Shown piece after piece: positions 24,345 to 35,884 of a DNA stretch of 64,000 bases. The stretch spans positions 23,845,400 to 23,909,399 of the forward strand of contig CM049322.1 in assembly GCA_026874595.1 (NCBI GenBank). Reading direction: 5' to 3'. Position numbers and translations under genes: made by a program. This DNA comes from Sipunculus nudus (taxonomy: Eukaryota; Annelida; Sipuncula; Golfingiida; Sipunculidae). The notes under the pieces were generated by a model. It searched no databases. It was not told the origin of the DNA and saw only the letters and a program-made list of their open reading frames with translations. Each line of letters begins with the position of its first letter. The first letter of the stretch is position 1.

Positions 24345-25495
24345 GACTTATGAGTAATGGTGCTCAGCTTAAATTGATTATGAGAATATTTGTATAAAGT
24401 TCATACCAAATCCCAATCGGGAATCTGACCGTTCCAAACCTTGATCAGGATCCTGATTCAGACTGTAATTTGACATAAAACTGAACAACACCTTCTACCC
24501 TGTGACTTTGACCTGATGACCCAAAAAAAGGGTTCTCACTTTATTGATGGGCCTTCTATAAATCAGGTTTGAAACCAATATTTAAATTTAACTATGGACC
24601 CATGGGTCTCCACGCTCAGCTGAATTTGTCAAGAAGGATATGTTTATGAGCTTTTTCAAATTATGGGTCCAGTGATCAGTTTGAAGCCAACCTGTCTTCC
24701 GTAACAGGAGTTATCATCCATGAACTAATTTTATGAATCAATAGGCCGTGACCTTGACCTAGTGACCAAAAAATCAAGAGGAACCTTCCCCAATTGACAG
24801 GTGTGCCACATGGAAGACTGAAGGTTAAGGCTGAAAAATTTGGCTTAAAATGCATTCACAATCTTTTCAAAGAAGTGGGCTCTGTGACCTTGACCTAGTC
24901 AAAGTAGTGACCTGAAAAAATCAAAAAGAACCTTCCCCAATTGGAAGGTGCAGCATGTGTAAGACGGAAGGTTTAGGATGAAAAGATTCGCTTAAATTGC
25001 ATCCACAATCTTTTAGAAAAAGTGGGTCTTGTGACCTTGACCTCAAAATCAAGAGTTCCCTCATTATTTGTGGGTCATATATGTCAAGATTGAAACCAAG
25101 ATGTCAACCAAAACTAGAGTTATGATCTGGACACAAATATATGGACAGATGCTCCCTGTAACCACGACCTATGACACTGAACAAGATCTTGCAATCAGGT
25201 TTCCCCCTTTTTGGCAGGTCACCTATAGGTGCAAGATGGAAGGTTTAGGATGAAAAGATTGGCTTAAAATGCATCCACATTCTTTCTAAATATGTTGGTC
25301 CTGTGGCCTTGATCTTTGACCTCATGAACACAAAATCAATAGAGTTCTTACATTAGCGGAGGGCCATATATAAATCAAGTTTTTCAATCTGTATGTCAAT
25401 CCAAACTGGAGTTATCATCAGGAAACAAATTTGAAAGACATACAGAAAGACAAACAAACAAACAGATGGACAGGGTGATTAATACAGGGCTTCTG
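24345..25495 (+). mobile_element. Shared-end repeat element with TGACCTTGACCT units
   Basis: The left end is 'aacaagggacttatgagtaa' then 'tggtgctcagct'. A second left-end-like motif (atggacccatgggtctccac) at about 24595 suggests a nested or tandem copy. The body has units of about 140-290 bp with TGACCTTGA at 24749, 24885 and 25032. The tail near 25440-25480 is 'agacaaacaaacaaacagat' and 'ggacagg'. In intron 1 of TMEM192; non-coding. Confidence 0.5.
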
Positions 25496-25589
25496 TTATT
25501 CAAGTGAGATCCTTATAAACACACACAGTTTCAGGACTCCACAGTTGCGAATCTGATAATATCAATATAATTTGGCAGTCTCAAAATAA

Positions 25590-25895
25590 AGGAAACAAGT
25601 GACCCAAGGGTCATGATGCTCAGCTGACTTAGAAGACATTGGCAAAAGGACTTTTATCATCTGAGTGCCAAATTTTGCAGGTGGTATTCTCATCCAAATG
25701 AAGCATAGCTCGGAGGCTATGGGTAACAGAGACCTACTTTCAGGTTTCTCAGGAGATTTTTCATGGACCTCCCTGGATGTCATGAAAGTAGATTCCAGGT
25801 CCAGCTGTTACAATTTGTGTCTGGTTAATGCACATATGGATGGACAGACAGGTGGATGAATGACAAAGAGTGATCACTTTCAGTCAGCTGAGCTA
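25590..25895 (+). mobile_element. Compact complete shared-end repeat, about 305 bp
   Basis: The smallest copy with both ends. It opens with 'acaagtgacccaagggtcat' then 'gatgctcagctgac', and closes with 'gtgatcactttcagtcagct' then 'gagctaaa'. The inner GCTCAGCTGAC and GTCAGCTGAGC are inverted copies of each other. Useful as the minimal definition of the family. Confidence 0.65.
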
Positions 25896-26040
25896 AATAT
25901 GCATGGTGGTGCCACCAGTTGTCATGAACTGAAGAAACCAATAATAATCAATAAACATACTGGGTTTCAGGACATTGGATGAAACCACAGCTGAGAAACT
26001 GAAAAAAAAACTGCTGTCATTTGATGGTCTCAAGAACAGA

Positions 26041-28262
26041 AAACAAGGGACCCATGGGTCACGGTGCTCCGCTGTTTTATATGATAAAAAAATATGATTT
26101 AGAAATGAGGCACATGCTTGTTAAATAAATATAAGCTGTATTATTAGTTGTGGGTGTTTAGCTTATGTATGATTTTGATAGTATCTTGGGAGACAGGGAA
26201 GAGGATTGATTTCATTTATTTTATTAACAAATGGAGTGCTTTTGTCACACAGGCCATATAACTTATAAGCAGAACATATAATATAAGAGTTTAACTATTT
26301 ATAAAAAATAATTACAAATTGTTCCAAATATAATTTTTATTAAAAATAATAAGAGAATCATATGATTTTTAAAATAAAATACAACTGAAATGATTATTAA
26401 AATAATATAAAAAAATATATTCATGTATGCATTCATGAATACATTTTGAAAGTATTTGCACTGGTATTCATATACTTTCATTTTTACCTGAATTCCCATT
26501 CTTATGCAAGAAATTTTATAATGGAGTACATATTCATATTCGTATTCAAATACATTTGCACAGTATTCCCATCATGTCTGATATTTATTCAGTTTTCACC
26601 AAACAATGATGTTGAGAATCCAGAATATACAAAATTCACATATTTAAATAATGATCATAAGTACCTGGTTTTACGGCTTTTATTCATATTAAAAAAGAGA
26701 TAAATGTAATATATTCATTTTGGACTAATTTCACATCAATGTACACACTAGACACAGCAGGAATCTAGATTAATATTATCAACCGCATCTTTTTCTATCA
26801 TTAATTTCCTTCATATGATCCCTAATGATTAGTAATGAATCATATGATTTATTTTATTATCAGTAAAATTGAACTGAAAAATACCATAGGTGACTGCATG
26901 GTGTTATTTGGAATACGTGACATTCTATCAATCGATACAAGATTCTTATATCATCAGTAACTGCAAGTTAATTTCCTGTTATTATCAACTAACAAATTCC
27001 ATTTCCATTATTCTTTAATTTGTTATTAAAACCCAATAAAAATTTATTAATTTATTGTTTATTGTTATGTTGTTAGTTAAAACTACCAGATGAGTTGGGT
27101 TGGAAACCTGGATCAACTGTGGCTGGCCTTAAGCTGCCTGGCTGCCCCAGTGTATGCCTCGTGTCAAGCGTGCATAATTTGATGAAAGGTCAACAAGGTC
27201 AACATACAGGTGACTCAAGAAGGGCTGGGGAGAGCTAAGGTCTGACACTGTCTCATAAAAACATTAATAAAAGCTACAATTTATGGCCAATTTCTTTCAG
27301 CTTTCTAAACTAAAAAGCTGAAATCCTTATGTGTGCATGATATGAAAATTATATCAACAGTGCTCACAGGAAACAAATGTGCCATGGTCAAAGTTTGGCA
27401 AAATTTAAGGTACTAATTTTATATTTATACTTATAACTTATAAAATTTGAAAAATTCAGAACTAATTTTGGGTATTCAATTGAATCTTGATAAAATAATG
27501 TTACATCCCTGACAAAAAATCTCTAGCTTCAGCAATCCTCTTGTTAAGGAAGTAAATATATTTCTTGATTTTTTACAAAGTGCATTATGTCTGGGCCATT
27601 AATTTCAAAACAATTACGCAATACTGACATCATTTCTGGAATGTGCATAGAGAATGTATAGAAAAATATGTATATTATATATGATTAAAATCACATCAGT
27701 GGTTTTGATATTAGGCAGTCTTGAAGTGTAACAATGGGTTTTTAATTGAAAAATGAAGTTTTTCATTAATATCTCAAAGGTATTAAGTCCTAGTGACCAA
27801 ATTCTTGGCATGGTAAGGGATTTTGGAGACATCGAATTGTATGCCAAATTTTAGGAACTGAGAGCTGAAGCTGGGGAGCTGAGCTCTTGCAAACTGCATA
27901 ACACTAGCTTGATGTAAACAATATGTTACATGGTGCTTGAAAACTTAAATAAAATCTACAGAGTTTGATCAACTGGTTTCAAATTTTTGGTATTAACGGA
28001 CAAAATGCTAACAAAAACATGCTGTGAAAATTAAATCCACAACACTTACAGGAAAAAAAAACGTGCCATGGTCAAAGTTGGGCAAAATTTAAGGTGCCAA
28101 TTTTTTATTTTTGTTAATATTTAAAAAAATTTAAAAGATTTTGATCTAATTTTGGGTATACAATTTAATTTTGATTAATTAAAGTTATATAACTGGAAAA
28201 AAAGGCCATAGCTTTAACATGTTTTGTGTTAAGTGATCAAATATCTTTCCTGATTTTTTACA
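26041..28262 (+). mobile_element. Long non-autonomous repeat element, copy B (3' truncated)
   Basis: Opens with 'acaagggacccatgggtcac' then 'ggtgctccgct' and follows copy A closely, including the same 'aaatatgatttagaaatgag' start, both 'cattcatgaataca' inverted words and the first internal unit. It breaks off inside the second internal unit near 28262, so the terminal hairpin is missing. No coding frame. Confidence 0.65.
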
Positions 28263-28499
28263 AATTTACAGTTGCAAATGTCCTTTCGAGTGACTGGGGT
28301 TGCTTATATGTACATTTATGAATGTTAACTGGCCAAGTTCACTTAGACTGGACAGAGTTAGACCATTGCTTACCAACTATATTTGCAAACTTCCATTATA
28401 TTCCCATACAAGAACTAGTATACGGGAAGTTGACAAGTGACTATGTGTATCCGCCAAAATCTGAGTTGGATGGGTGAAGTGAGGCATGGATTGAGTGGC

Positions 28500-29110
28500 A
28501 AGGGGAAATAGAGTGAGGTGTGTTGCATATTAGCATGGATGTCTGCAGCTGAAATGTGTATGTAGGTGGCGCCACCTGCAACAAAATCCAGAAAGTTATC
28601 CAAGTTGTATACAATTGCAAAATTTAAGGCAGAGAAGTCAAACCACTGCCGAGATATGAGTGATTTTATCCCAGGGCAGGCAAAACACACATACACCATG
28701 CAAAAATGGTTGCAGGTGGCGCCACCAGTTTTGCATATGATAAAGAGCTATGTGAGATCTATACACATGCAAAATTTCAGGAGGATACCTCAAACCAGTC
28801 CTGAAATATACACCTGGATGTCTGCAGCCTGAACGTGAATGTAGGTGGTGCCACCAGTCATAAAATCAAGAAAGCTATCCAGGATGAATACACATGCAAA
28901 ATTTCAGGTGGATAAGTCCATTCACTGCAGAGATATGAGTGATTTTATCCCAAGGCAGATGAACAGATAAATACTGGTTGCAGGTGGCGCCACCATTTTT
29001 ATGCATGTTATAAAGCTATCCAAGGGCTACATTTGTGCAAAATTTTGAGCCTGATTGGTCAAACGAGTCCAAATATATGTGGGTTAATGTGTCAAAACAG
29101 ACACACAGAT
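28500..29110 (+). repeat. About 140-bp tandem units with GGTGGCGCCACC
   Basis: Four units. Palindrome boxes are at 28565-28576, 28715-28726, about 28842-28853 (degenerate) and 28983-28994. Each unit also has 'catgcaaaatttcagg', 'gatatgagtgattttatccc' and 'gataag' phrases. The end of the block (29090-29110) has 'acagacacacagatggatgc', like the tails of the other repeats here. Non-coding. Confidence 0.65.
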
Positions 29111-31120
29111 GGATGCACTGGAGACAGTAAAGGTCAGAGGTCAACGCAAAATAATGTTGGCACCAGTTCACATGTGACCCGATAATCATATAAAGTTTTG
29201 GAAAATCTGTCCAGTGGTCTCAGAGTTCTATCCCGGAAACGAATGCAGCGGCAGCAGAACCTGGTCAAAAGCATAGTATCGGCAAAACTTTGTTTTGGGG
29301 GATACATTTATAAAGACTTTTATGTTACATATAATCACTCTAGGCCAAAAAAATTAGCCAGAATGGAGACAGACAGTCAAACAAACTGCAACAGAATTTC
29401 TGTTTCCACAATGATTATTCTTAAGGTATGTATTAACAAACTAAAAGTCTCCCAAAATAAACTGATGGGATATATGAATACTTTACGATTTTCTTATACC
29501 CTTGGTCAAAATTTAAAAAAATATTACATTTTAAAATAAATGACATTTCAAATCCTCATTAAATAAGCTAAATAAGGTAGTGCCCTTTAAAATTAATTAA
29601 TAATTATGTTTTCAGCTTTTTGTAAAGATTCACATGATTTGTATACATCAGGTTATCTGGATATGTACTTCTTATGTGCACGAATTCCAACCGATAGAAC
29701 ATTCCCATTATTATCATGACTAGGGTGGTTTTGGCTGGATGGATATTGAGCAGCAATATTCTTTTTTTTTCAGTAAATCAAAAAACGTAACTGTTAGGAT
29801 AATACCAGGCAGAGTACATGTGAAATTTTATATATATATATATACACATATATAACCCACAAATAAAACGCTACACAAACCAGATACAATGAAAATTTAG
29901 AGTAACATAATCTAGTTATAAAATACCTAAACAGCACCATGACAATCTTATGTACAGACTTTTATATATATGATAGTTCAATTATTGAATCATAAATTCT
30001 TCAGGGAATATAAATCAAATCTTGATAGTATATTGGCAAGTGTGAACTTGTGTACATAAACAAGTCTTTGAATGTTTAAAATAGTCATATCTATACCTAT
30101 CCATTTCAATGGACACCATTTCTTTCAATGATGTATATCTTCCATGGATATAAGTCAGATTAGTGTTTATAATTGATGAGGTTTCACATAAAATCTTTGC
30201 ATTTAAACACAAACATATATCTTCTAGTAAGTAATGTGTGTAAATATAAAAGAAATATTTGTTGTTGGAGATAAAAGATGTTTTACTGAAGCAATGTTAG
30301 AGCAGTCATATTCTTATATCTTTTATCAGGTTTAACATGTGGTTATTTACATGAACTTGCCCCTTCTTCCTTATTTGATATATGTATCATGACATATATG
30401 CTGTCAGTGATCAAAGCAAATGAACAACTGTAACCAGACCACGCTTGAATAGTTATACCCAATAACAACTTCTGCTGAATAGTTCTGATGAAACAATTGC
30501 TTATTCATTTTCTGGATAAGACCAGGTACACAGTTTAAATATATATCAGCTAACAGGAGGGGTGGGGGGCAATTAATGTTTTAACTCTTGCCCCTGCATG
30601 AACACCCAAAACAGACAGGTATACATAAAATGGATCAACTACAGTAGTTAATGGACAGCAAAATGTATACATAATCAAAAGAAACAAATTTATCACATGT
30701 TTACCTTCAAAATTTGTTTTAAAACACAACTAAGAACTCATAAAATGTGGTATAACATACAACAATAGTGTTGGATGTAAGGTGAAAATCACATAAAATA
30801 AAATTTTTATCTAAAATACATAATTGATCTTACACTTTTTAGTGTCTAATGTCATTAAGTCATTAGTTTTGCTCACTTTAGTACTGTGGTTAAAACTGGT
30901 GTGATTGAAATGAGGATTTGTAATGTCATTCATTTCAAAGTCTAATATTTAACAAGGCCTACAGGCCTAATGCAATCCTGTGCAAAGTTTGGGAGTATAA
31001 ATGTTTATTTTTTAAATTTAATATTGATCATCTCATGTCCTGCATATCTATCTTAGTCACTATGATTTTAGCCAAATGGACATTTCAGACCTGCATGTTT
31101 CGGACTAGGACATTTTAAAA
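29111..31120. other. TMEM192 intron 1, no gene seen
   Basis: AT-rich intronic DNA with a short TA run (about 29830-29845). The frame at 29198-29539 has no domain and overlaps repeat-like sequence. Confidence 0.35.
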
Positions 31121-31849
31121 CTAGGATGTATCAGTCAGGATATTTCCGATATGTTCTTCTTGCCAGGGAGGGATATTGGGACAGATGAACAGACAATTTG
31201 GCAGCATGGTTTTGGAGAAGAACATTTTAAAATGTTTTTTAGCTTTTCCCCTATAAAATCTAAGAACAAGTTCCTCTTTTAGCCTTGGTATTGAGTCACA
31301 CCTATTCATGCATTCTTGCAATGGGAGTTCAGCTTTCCCCAAGGTCAATGGTACCTAATGTGCCACATGTAACCCCACCACTGGCTCTTACAGACTGAAA
31401 CTTACCACTGGCTCTTACAGACTGAAACTTGACCTGTTGGCAAATCTGAAATGGTTGGCAGTCTGCCAAAATTATCAATAGATACAGAGCATAACTTGAC
31501 CTATTGTAAAATCTGACACGGTTGGCAGGTTCTAGATGTCTAGACTGTATCGGGACACCAGGCAGAGCCAGGTCAGTTGCCACGGTGATGTCTGGACTGC
31601 ACCTAGGTGCACTGATTGACCTCTTGACTTGATATATTGAAACTTGCCATGCTGCTAGATCTATTTTCAAACACTGAAAGCACTGGCTACACTGCTTTTT
31701 TAAAGCTGCATTTACCCAATCTATTCTTATAAAACTGACAAAACAATACCATAGAACAATTCTTGTAAAGTTTAGAAAAATCAGCCTAACTGTTTCTTAA
31801 AAAAAACAGTGTATGAGCTAGAAGAGTCTAAACTTACATTTTTGCTTGT

Positions 31850-32985
31850 AAAAAACAGATCAATGTAGGTGGCGCCTCCAACACCTCAATTTAAAAAATT
31901 ACTCATGTGACAAACATTGGCATAAAATTTGGTGATGACAGCCCTAGCTGTTTCTGGAGATTTTAAGTTTAGTATGCTTTTTTGCACATATGTTTAACCT
32001 CCTTTTACTCGGCCAAAAGCAACGAACTGGAGTCATTCAAACAAATTTGTGAGATATTGTTCTTGGGATCATTTCTGTGAAATATTGGATGATTTGGCTG
32101 GAAAATTTCAGGGAAGAATATTTTTTTATCTTTTTTTAACTTTTCCAGTATAAAATCTATGAAAATCAATAAATCTAAACCATTTGAACAAATTTGAATT
32201 ATCAACATCTAAGGATCATTCATGTGTGAGATTAAAGAATTTGACTCAGTGGTTTTTCAGAACAAGATCTTTATAGCCACTGAGCAGAAATGGGCTGCTA
32301 TAACATTTGACTATATTCAGCTTCCCATAACTTGGCCAAAATCATTGAACAGAGCCCATTTGAACAAACTTAAGAAAGCACTACACTAGGAGCATTTCAG
32401 TGCAATATTAAACAAATTGGCTTTACGCTTTCAGAGAAGAAGTGTTTTGTAGCCCTCTGTATGCTTCAGGCACTGTTGACCCCTGTACAAAAAGACCAAT
32501 GCAGGTGGCGCCACCAATACCTCGATTTCAGCTACGACTCTAGTGACCAACATTAACATAAAATTTGATGATGATAACTCCAACTGTTTCTGAGATTGTT
32601 ATTTTAACATGCAAATGACTAAGTTGAACTTCCTGTAACCTGGTTAAAAATCACTGAACTGGAACCATTCGAACAAAAACCGAGAGAGATTGTTCAAGGG
32701 AACATTTCTGTGAAATATTGGACAATTTGGCTGGACAGTTTCAGAGAAGAAGATTTTTAAAGGTTTTTAAGTTTTTTCTCTGTAAAATCTAAATTAATAC
32801 AGATACCCAAAAATAAGCTCATGGGCACCGAGATTCTCATGTGACTAATATTTACATTTAATTTGGAGCTGCTAGCTCCTATGGTTTCTGATTTACAGCC
32901 ATGGACTGCAGACAGCCAGCCTTGGACGATGGACGGCTGACGGACAAGGCCGCGCCATTGAATAAGCTCACAGGTTCGCTAAAAT
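31850..32985 (+). repeat. Tandem/dispersed repeat with GGTGGCGCCACC units
   Basis: About three diverged units of roughly 310 bp of the same type as 2887-3815, with boxes at 31868 (degenerate) and 32504-32515 (perfect). The block closes with 'gacgatggacggctgacgga', 'caaggccgcgccattgaata' and 'agctcacaggttcgctaaaa'. A detached fragment of the same family lies at about 31190-31270. Confidence 0.6.
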
Positions 32986-32999
32986 TATGCTACTTCAAG

Positions 33000-35832
33000 A
33001 AAACATAAAATATTAATATTTCCCATTGGCAGATTTTTGCAGACTTTTAGTTTTAGTTAGTCAAATGTCATACCTTACAAAAGTGCATTGTGGAAAAAGA
33101 AATTCTGTTGAAATTACTTTGACATTTTTCACCTATTCTACTGGCCAACTCTGCTTATTCCTTAGCCCATAGCTTCTGTGCTCTCTCCTTTCCCTTCGCT
33201 GAGAGAGCCCTAGTAAGAGGTGTTTGAAAGGTGGAGACATCCCTATGGACAATAAAACAATAATATACCAGCTAAAAATGTGTCATATATAAGAATATAA
33301 ACATAATTGTATCATATGGTAACATAACATACCACTTTAAAACCATTGGTAAATGTCCCTTAAACGGTTGAATCAGGTAGGTGTCCCGGGGTTCCCCCAC
33401 ATAAAACGTCATACATATTAACAACCTCCAGCACAGAGTCATCCTCTGTTTATCCTTGATATTCATGATAGAGCTTCTGTAGGGAGAATTATGCATCATA
33501 CACGCCACCTGGTGATTGTCCCAACTTTAGGAACAACTGTCAGGCCAAGGGGAGGTAAACTTTTTAGGCGAGTACAATTAAGGCACTAAAGCAGGAATCA
33601 CAACTAAATTTTTTTTTCAGGCAAATACATTACCATTTTCTGCCCATGAATGCGCAAATTTCCCTGTTATACACACATTATTTGATTTTATAGGAATTTT
33701 TGTGCGGTACAGGATTAACTTTCTCCAGTTTACTTGAAGCTTCATAAATGTGGTGGGAATATCCATTGAATGGATACATACGCCACATAATAATGCAGTT
33801 ATTTGTTCCTAATCCCTATGTTCAATATGTAGTGTTCCTTAAAGGACTACCATCCCAGGCCTTCCTGGGACCAATCGCAGGTCCCCCAGTCGCTCTTTTG
33901 CAATGACTAGTGTGAGGGATGATTAATCACATGGATGGGGGAGGGTAGGAGGGGCCCTGCAAGGAGGCTCCTGCAAACCCCCCCCCCCCCCCCCCCCCCG
34001 CGGGGTCATGGGAAGGTCAGCATAAACAAATACAGTAGAGCGCCGTTTTTCCAAATGCAGAATTTTTGTTTTTCCGAAATTTTAAACTGGGAACCAAAAA
34101 TTTATTCATATTTACAAAATATTTTTCAAGCATGTAAATACCTCAAATGATATTTGTTTGTAATTATGACTCACGAGGGCCTGCAACCAGGGGTTTAGGC
34201 CCAGTGGTGACCTTAAATAATTAGTTCTGGGCTGATGTTGTAGCAGGGTAAAGGTGAAAAAGCTACAGCTAGTCCCGCAACACTAGGTTCCCTATACCCC
34301 CAGAAAGCGGCTGAGCAGTTTCTGAGAGAGCACATGTGTGTTATCAACCATATCTCCGTTCTACTGAAGCAAGCATAGTTCTTCTGCTCGGGCTAGGATG
34401 TCAAACGAAATAAATGAGCAGTTTACTTGCATGGACATTGGCTAGGTATCATTCATACAACATTGTGCTCGAACAGGTTTGTGTGCAAGGACAAAGCATG
34501 CTGGTCTGGCCATACAAAAGAGCACTTCATTACCAAGAGCAATTGTCATCTACTTAAACCTGCTGTTAATCAGTTTATTTATCATTCAATTTCACTGTCA
34601 AGAAGAACACAACTGAAACATGATCTTCTTGCTGTCAATTGTCAGAGATATTGTGTCAGAGAAAACTGATGGTGTTATATAAATGCTTGATGACAAGCTG
34701 ACAATCCTTGAGTGGCTTGACCAAGGTGACAAGCTTGCCATCATCCAGGTGTTAAACAATTGAGAGAACATTCTTATAAAAAGGAGTCAGGAAGTAAAAT
34801 ATGCGAGGTCATCCAGGGTAATTAAAAAAGTTTTAACCCACGTTGTGATATGGAGTCGGACCGTCTGGCGATGAGAGTTCACCCTGCGGTACATGGAGGG
34901 ACCTGTAACATGAAATACAACTGCTTGTTGTGCGATAGAGAAGCAATCTTGTATTTATATATAGAAATAAACTTATTATGTATCAAATTAAATCGATATA
35001 TCAGCTTAATGTGCGCCTGTACATGTTTTTTTATCCTTTAAACTGCTGGGGTTCAGTTGTTGCATGTGCAACAGGACACTGCCGGAAAAGGAATTCCATG
35101 CAAATTAGGTGGGCAATCTATGCAAAAAAGGAATTCAGGTGGGCTTTTCCCAGGAATGCCAGTGCTGTGCACTAGGATAGACCATATTTTCATAAGCATC
35201 CTTCCCATCATACATCACGTGTTGTCAATGATGCTAATTTCCTATTGGCTGTTCCAACTTGAAGGCGCCAGCGGCCCGATTGAGATGAAGTAATATCTGA
35301 CTTCATTCAGAGTAAGTGCCCATACTTTATAATATACTGATCATTCAGCAAAAGTTTTGGTCCCAACGAAGTCCAAGCATATGTAACAATAATAATATGT
35401 GGGGTTTAACTGGTGTCCTCACGTTACAAAAGGCATACATATATCTTAGGGTTTGTACAGATCCATACAACCTTGGATAGTATAGACTCTCCCCGCCAGA
35501 GGCTGCATTGCTTGATCAGTGTTTACTATATGTCAGCGCTGGTCAGTGCTGCAAGACTGCAGCAAATAGTTTATGCGACACCTCATTACTCCTTTCGTAC
35601 CATAATGTGTAATTGTGTGTATTGATTATTATGATTATTTCATAATCCTGTACTATTTCTGGAACGGTAAACAGAAGCAGTGCAGTACTAATACTATCCG
35701 TGGTGTTCATATTTCTTTGGATAAAGTCTTACCACTGTACCAGCCTCACGGTGGGACTGTGAGCGATAACAAGTGAATAGAAGTGTAAACGACCGTGGTT
35801 GTTGACAGGTCCGGGTTAACGTGACCACTTAC
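33000..35832. other. TMEM192 intron 1, 5' part; poly-C run
   Basis: No second gene recognised. A 22-base C run lies at 33978-33999. Short open frames (33935-34150, 34427-34669, 34850-35293) show no domain or splice context. Confidence 0.35.
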
Positions 35833-35868
35833 ACCTTGTCGACTACTGTCGTCGTTCAGACTGACCAT
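35833..35868 (-). CDS. TMEM192: TMEM192-like, coding exon 1 (start codon)
   Basis: Twelve codons, MVSLNDDSSRQG, followed by a strong GTAAGT donor at 35832. The start has G at -3 and G at +4, and an in-frame TGA lies 12 codons upstream. The exon ends in phase 0 and joins exon 2 in frame, giving an acidic, Ser-rich N-terminus of the sort seen before the dileucine signal in TMEM192. The choice rests on position, phase and context rather than strong homology, so it is less certain than the other exons. Confidence 0.65.
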
Positions 35869-35884
35869 CGCTGGCAAGCCACAT
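35843..35884 (-). promoter_or_regulatory. uORF overlapping TMEM192 start
   Basis: An ATG at 35884 opens a 13-codon frame (MWLASDGQSERRQ, stop TAG at 35843) that overlaps the main start in another frame. Such overlapping uORFs usually lower translation of the main frame if the ATG is in the transcript, which depends on the unknown transcription start. Confidence 0.4.

Larger units (their letters stand above)
409..35868 (-). other. TMEM192: TMEM192-like gene span, six coding exons
   Basis: Seen: coding exons at 35833-35868, 23991-24131, 19378-19615, 16734-16892, 13581-13683 and 409-535 join in frame to 804 nt, a 267-residue protein plus stop. Introns are 11.7, 4.4, 2.5, 3.1 and 13.0 kb, all GT..AG. 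Hydrophobic helices lie near residues 49-73, 85-107, 132-153 and 172-191, followed by a charged linker and a coiled-coil-like tail (230-265). Known: vertebrate TMEM192 is a four-helix late endosomal/lysosomal membrane protein of about 270 residues that forms dimers. Family landmarks that I recognise are the HGY-containing loop, the SVGGN turn, the VRTIKFNRK segment after helix 4 and the ILERQADLIRYLKQHN tail. An acidic dileucine signal (DSEELL, residues 24-29) fits lysosomal sorting. I see no cysteine in the last exon, where I recall the human protein having one. Confidence 0.88.

Noticed and set aside
31329-31670. 113-codon minus frame with repeated 'FQSVRASG'
   Set aside because: The repeat is a 29-bp direct DNA duplication near 31380-31430; no domain, start context or splice sites support a gene.
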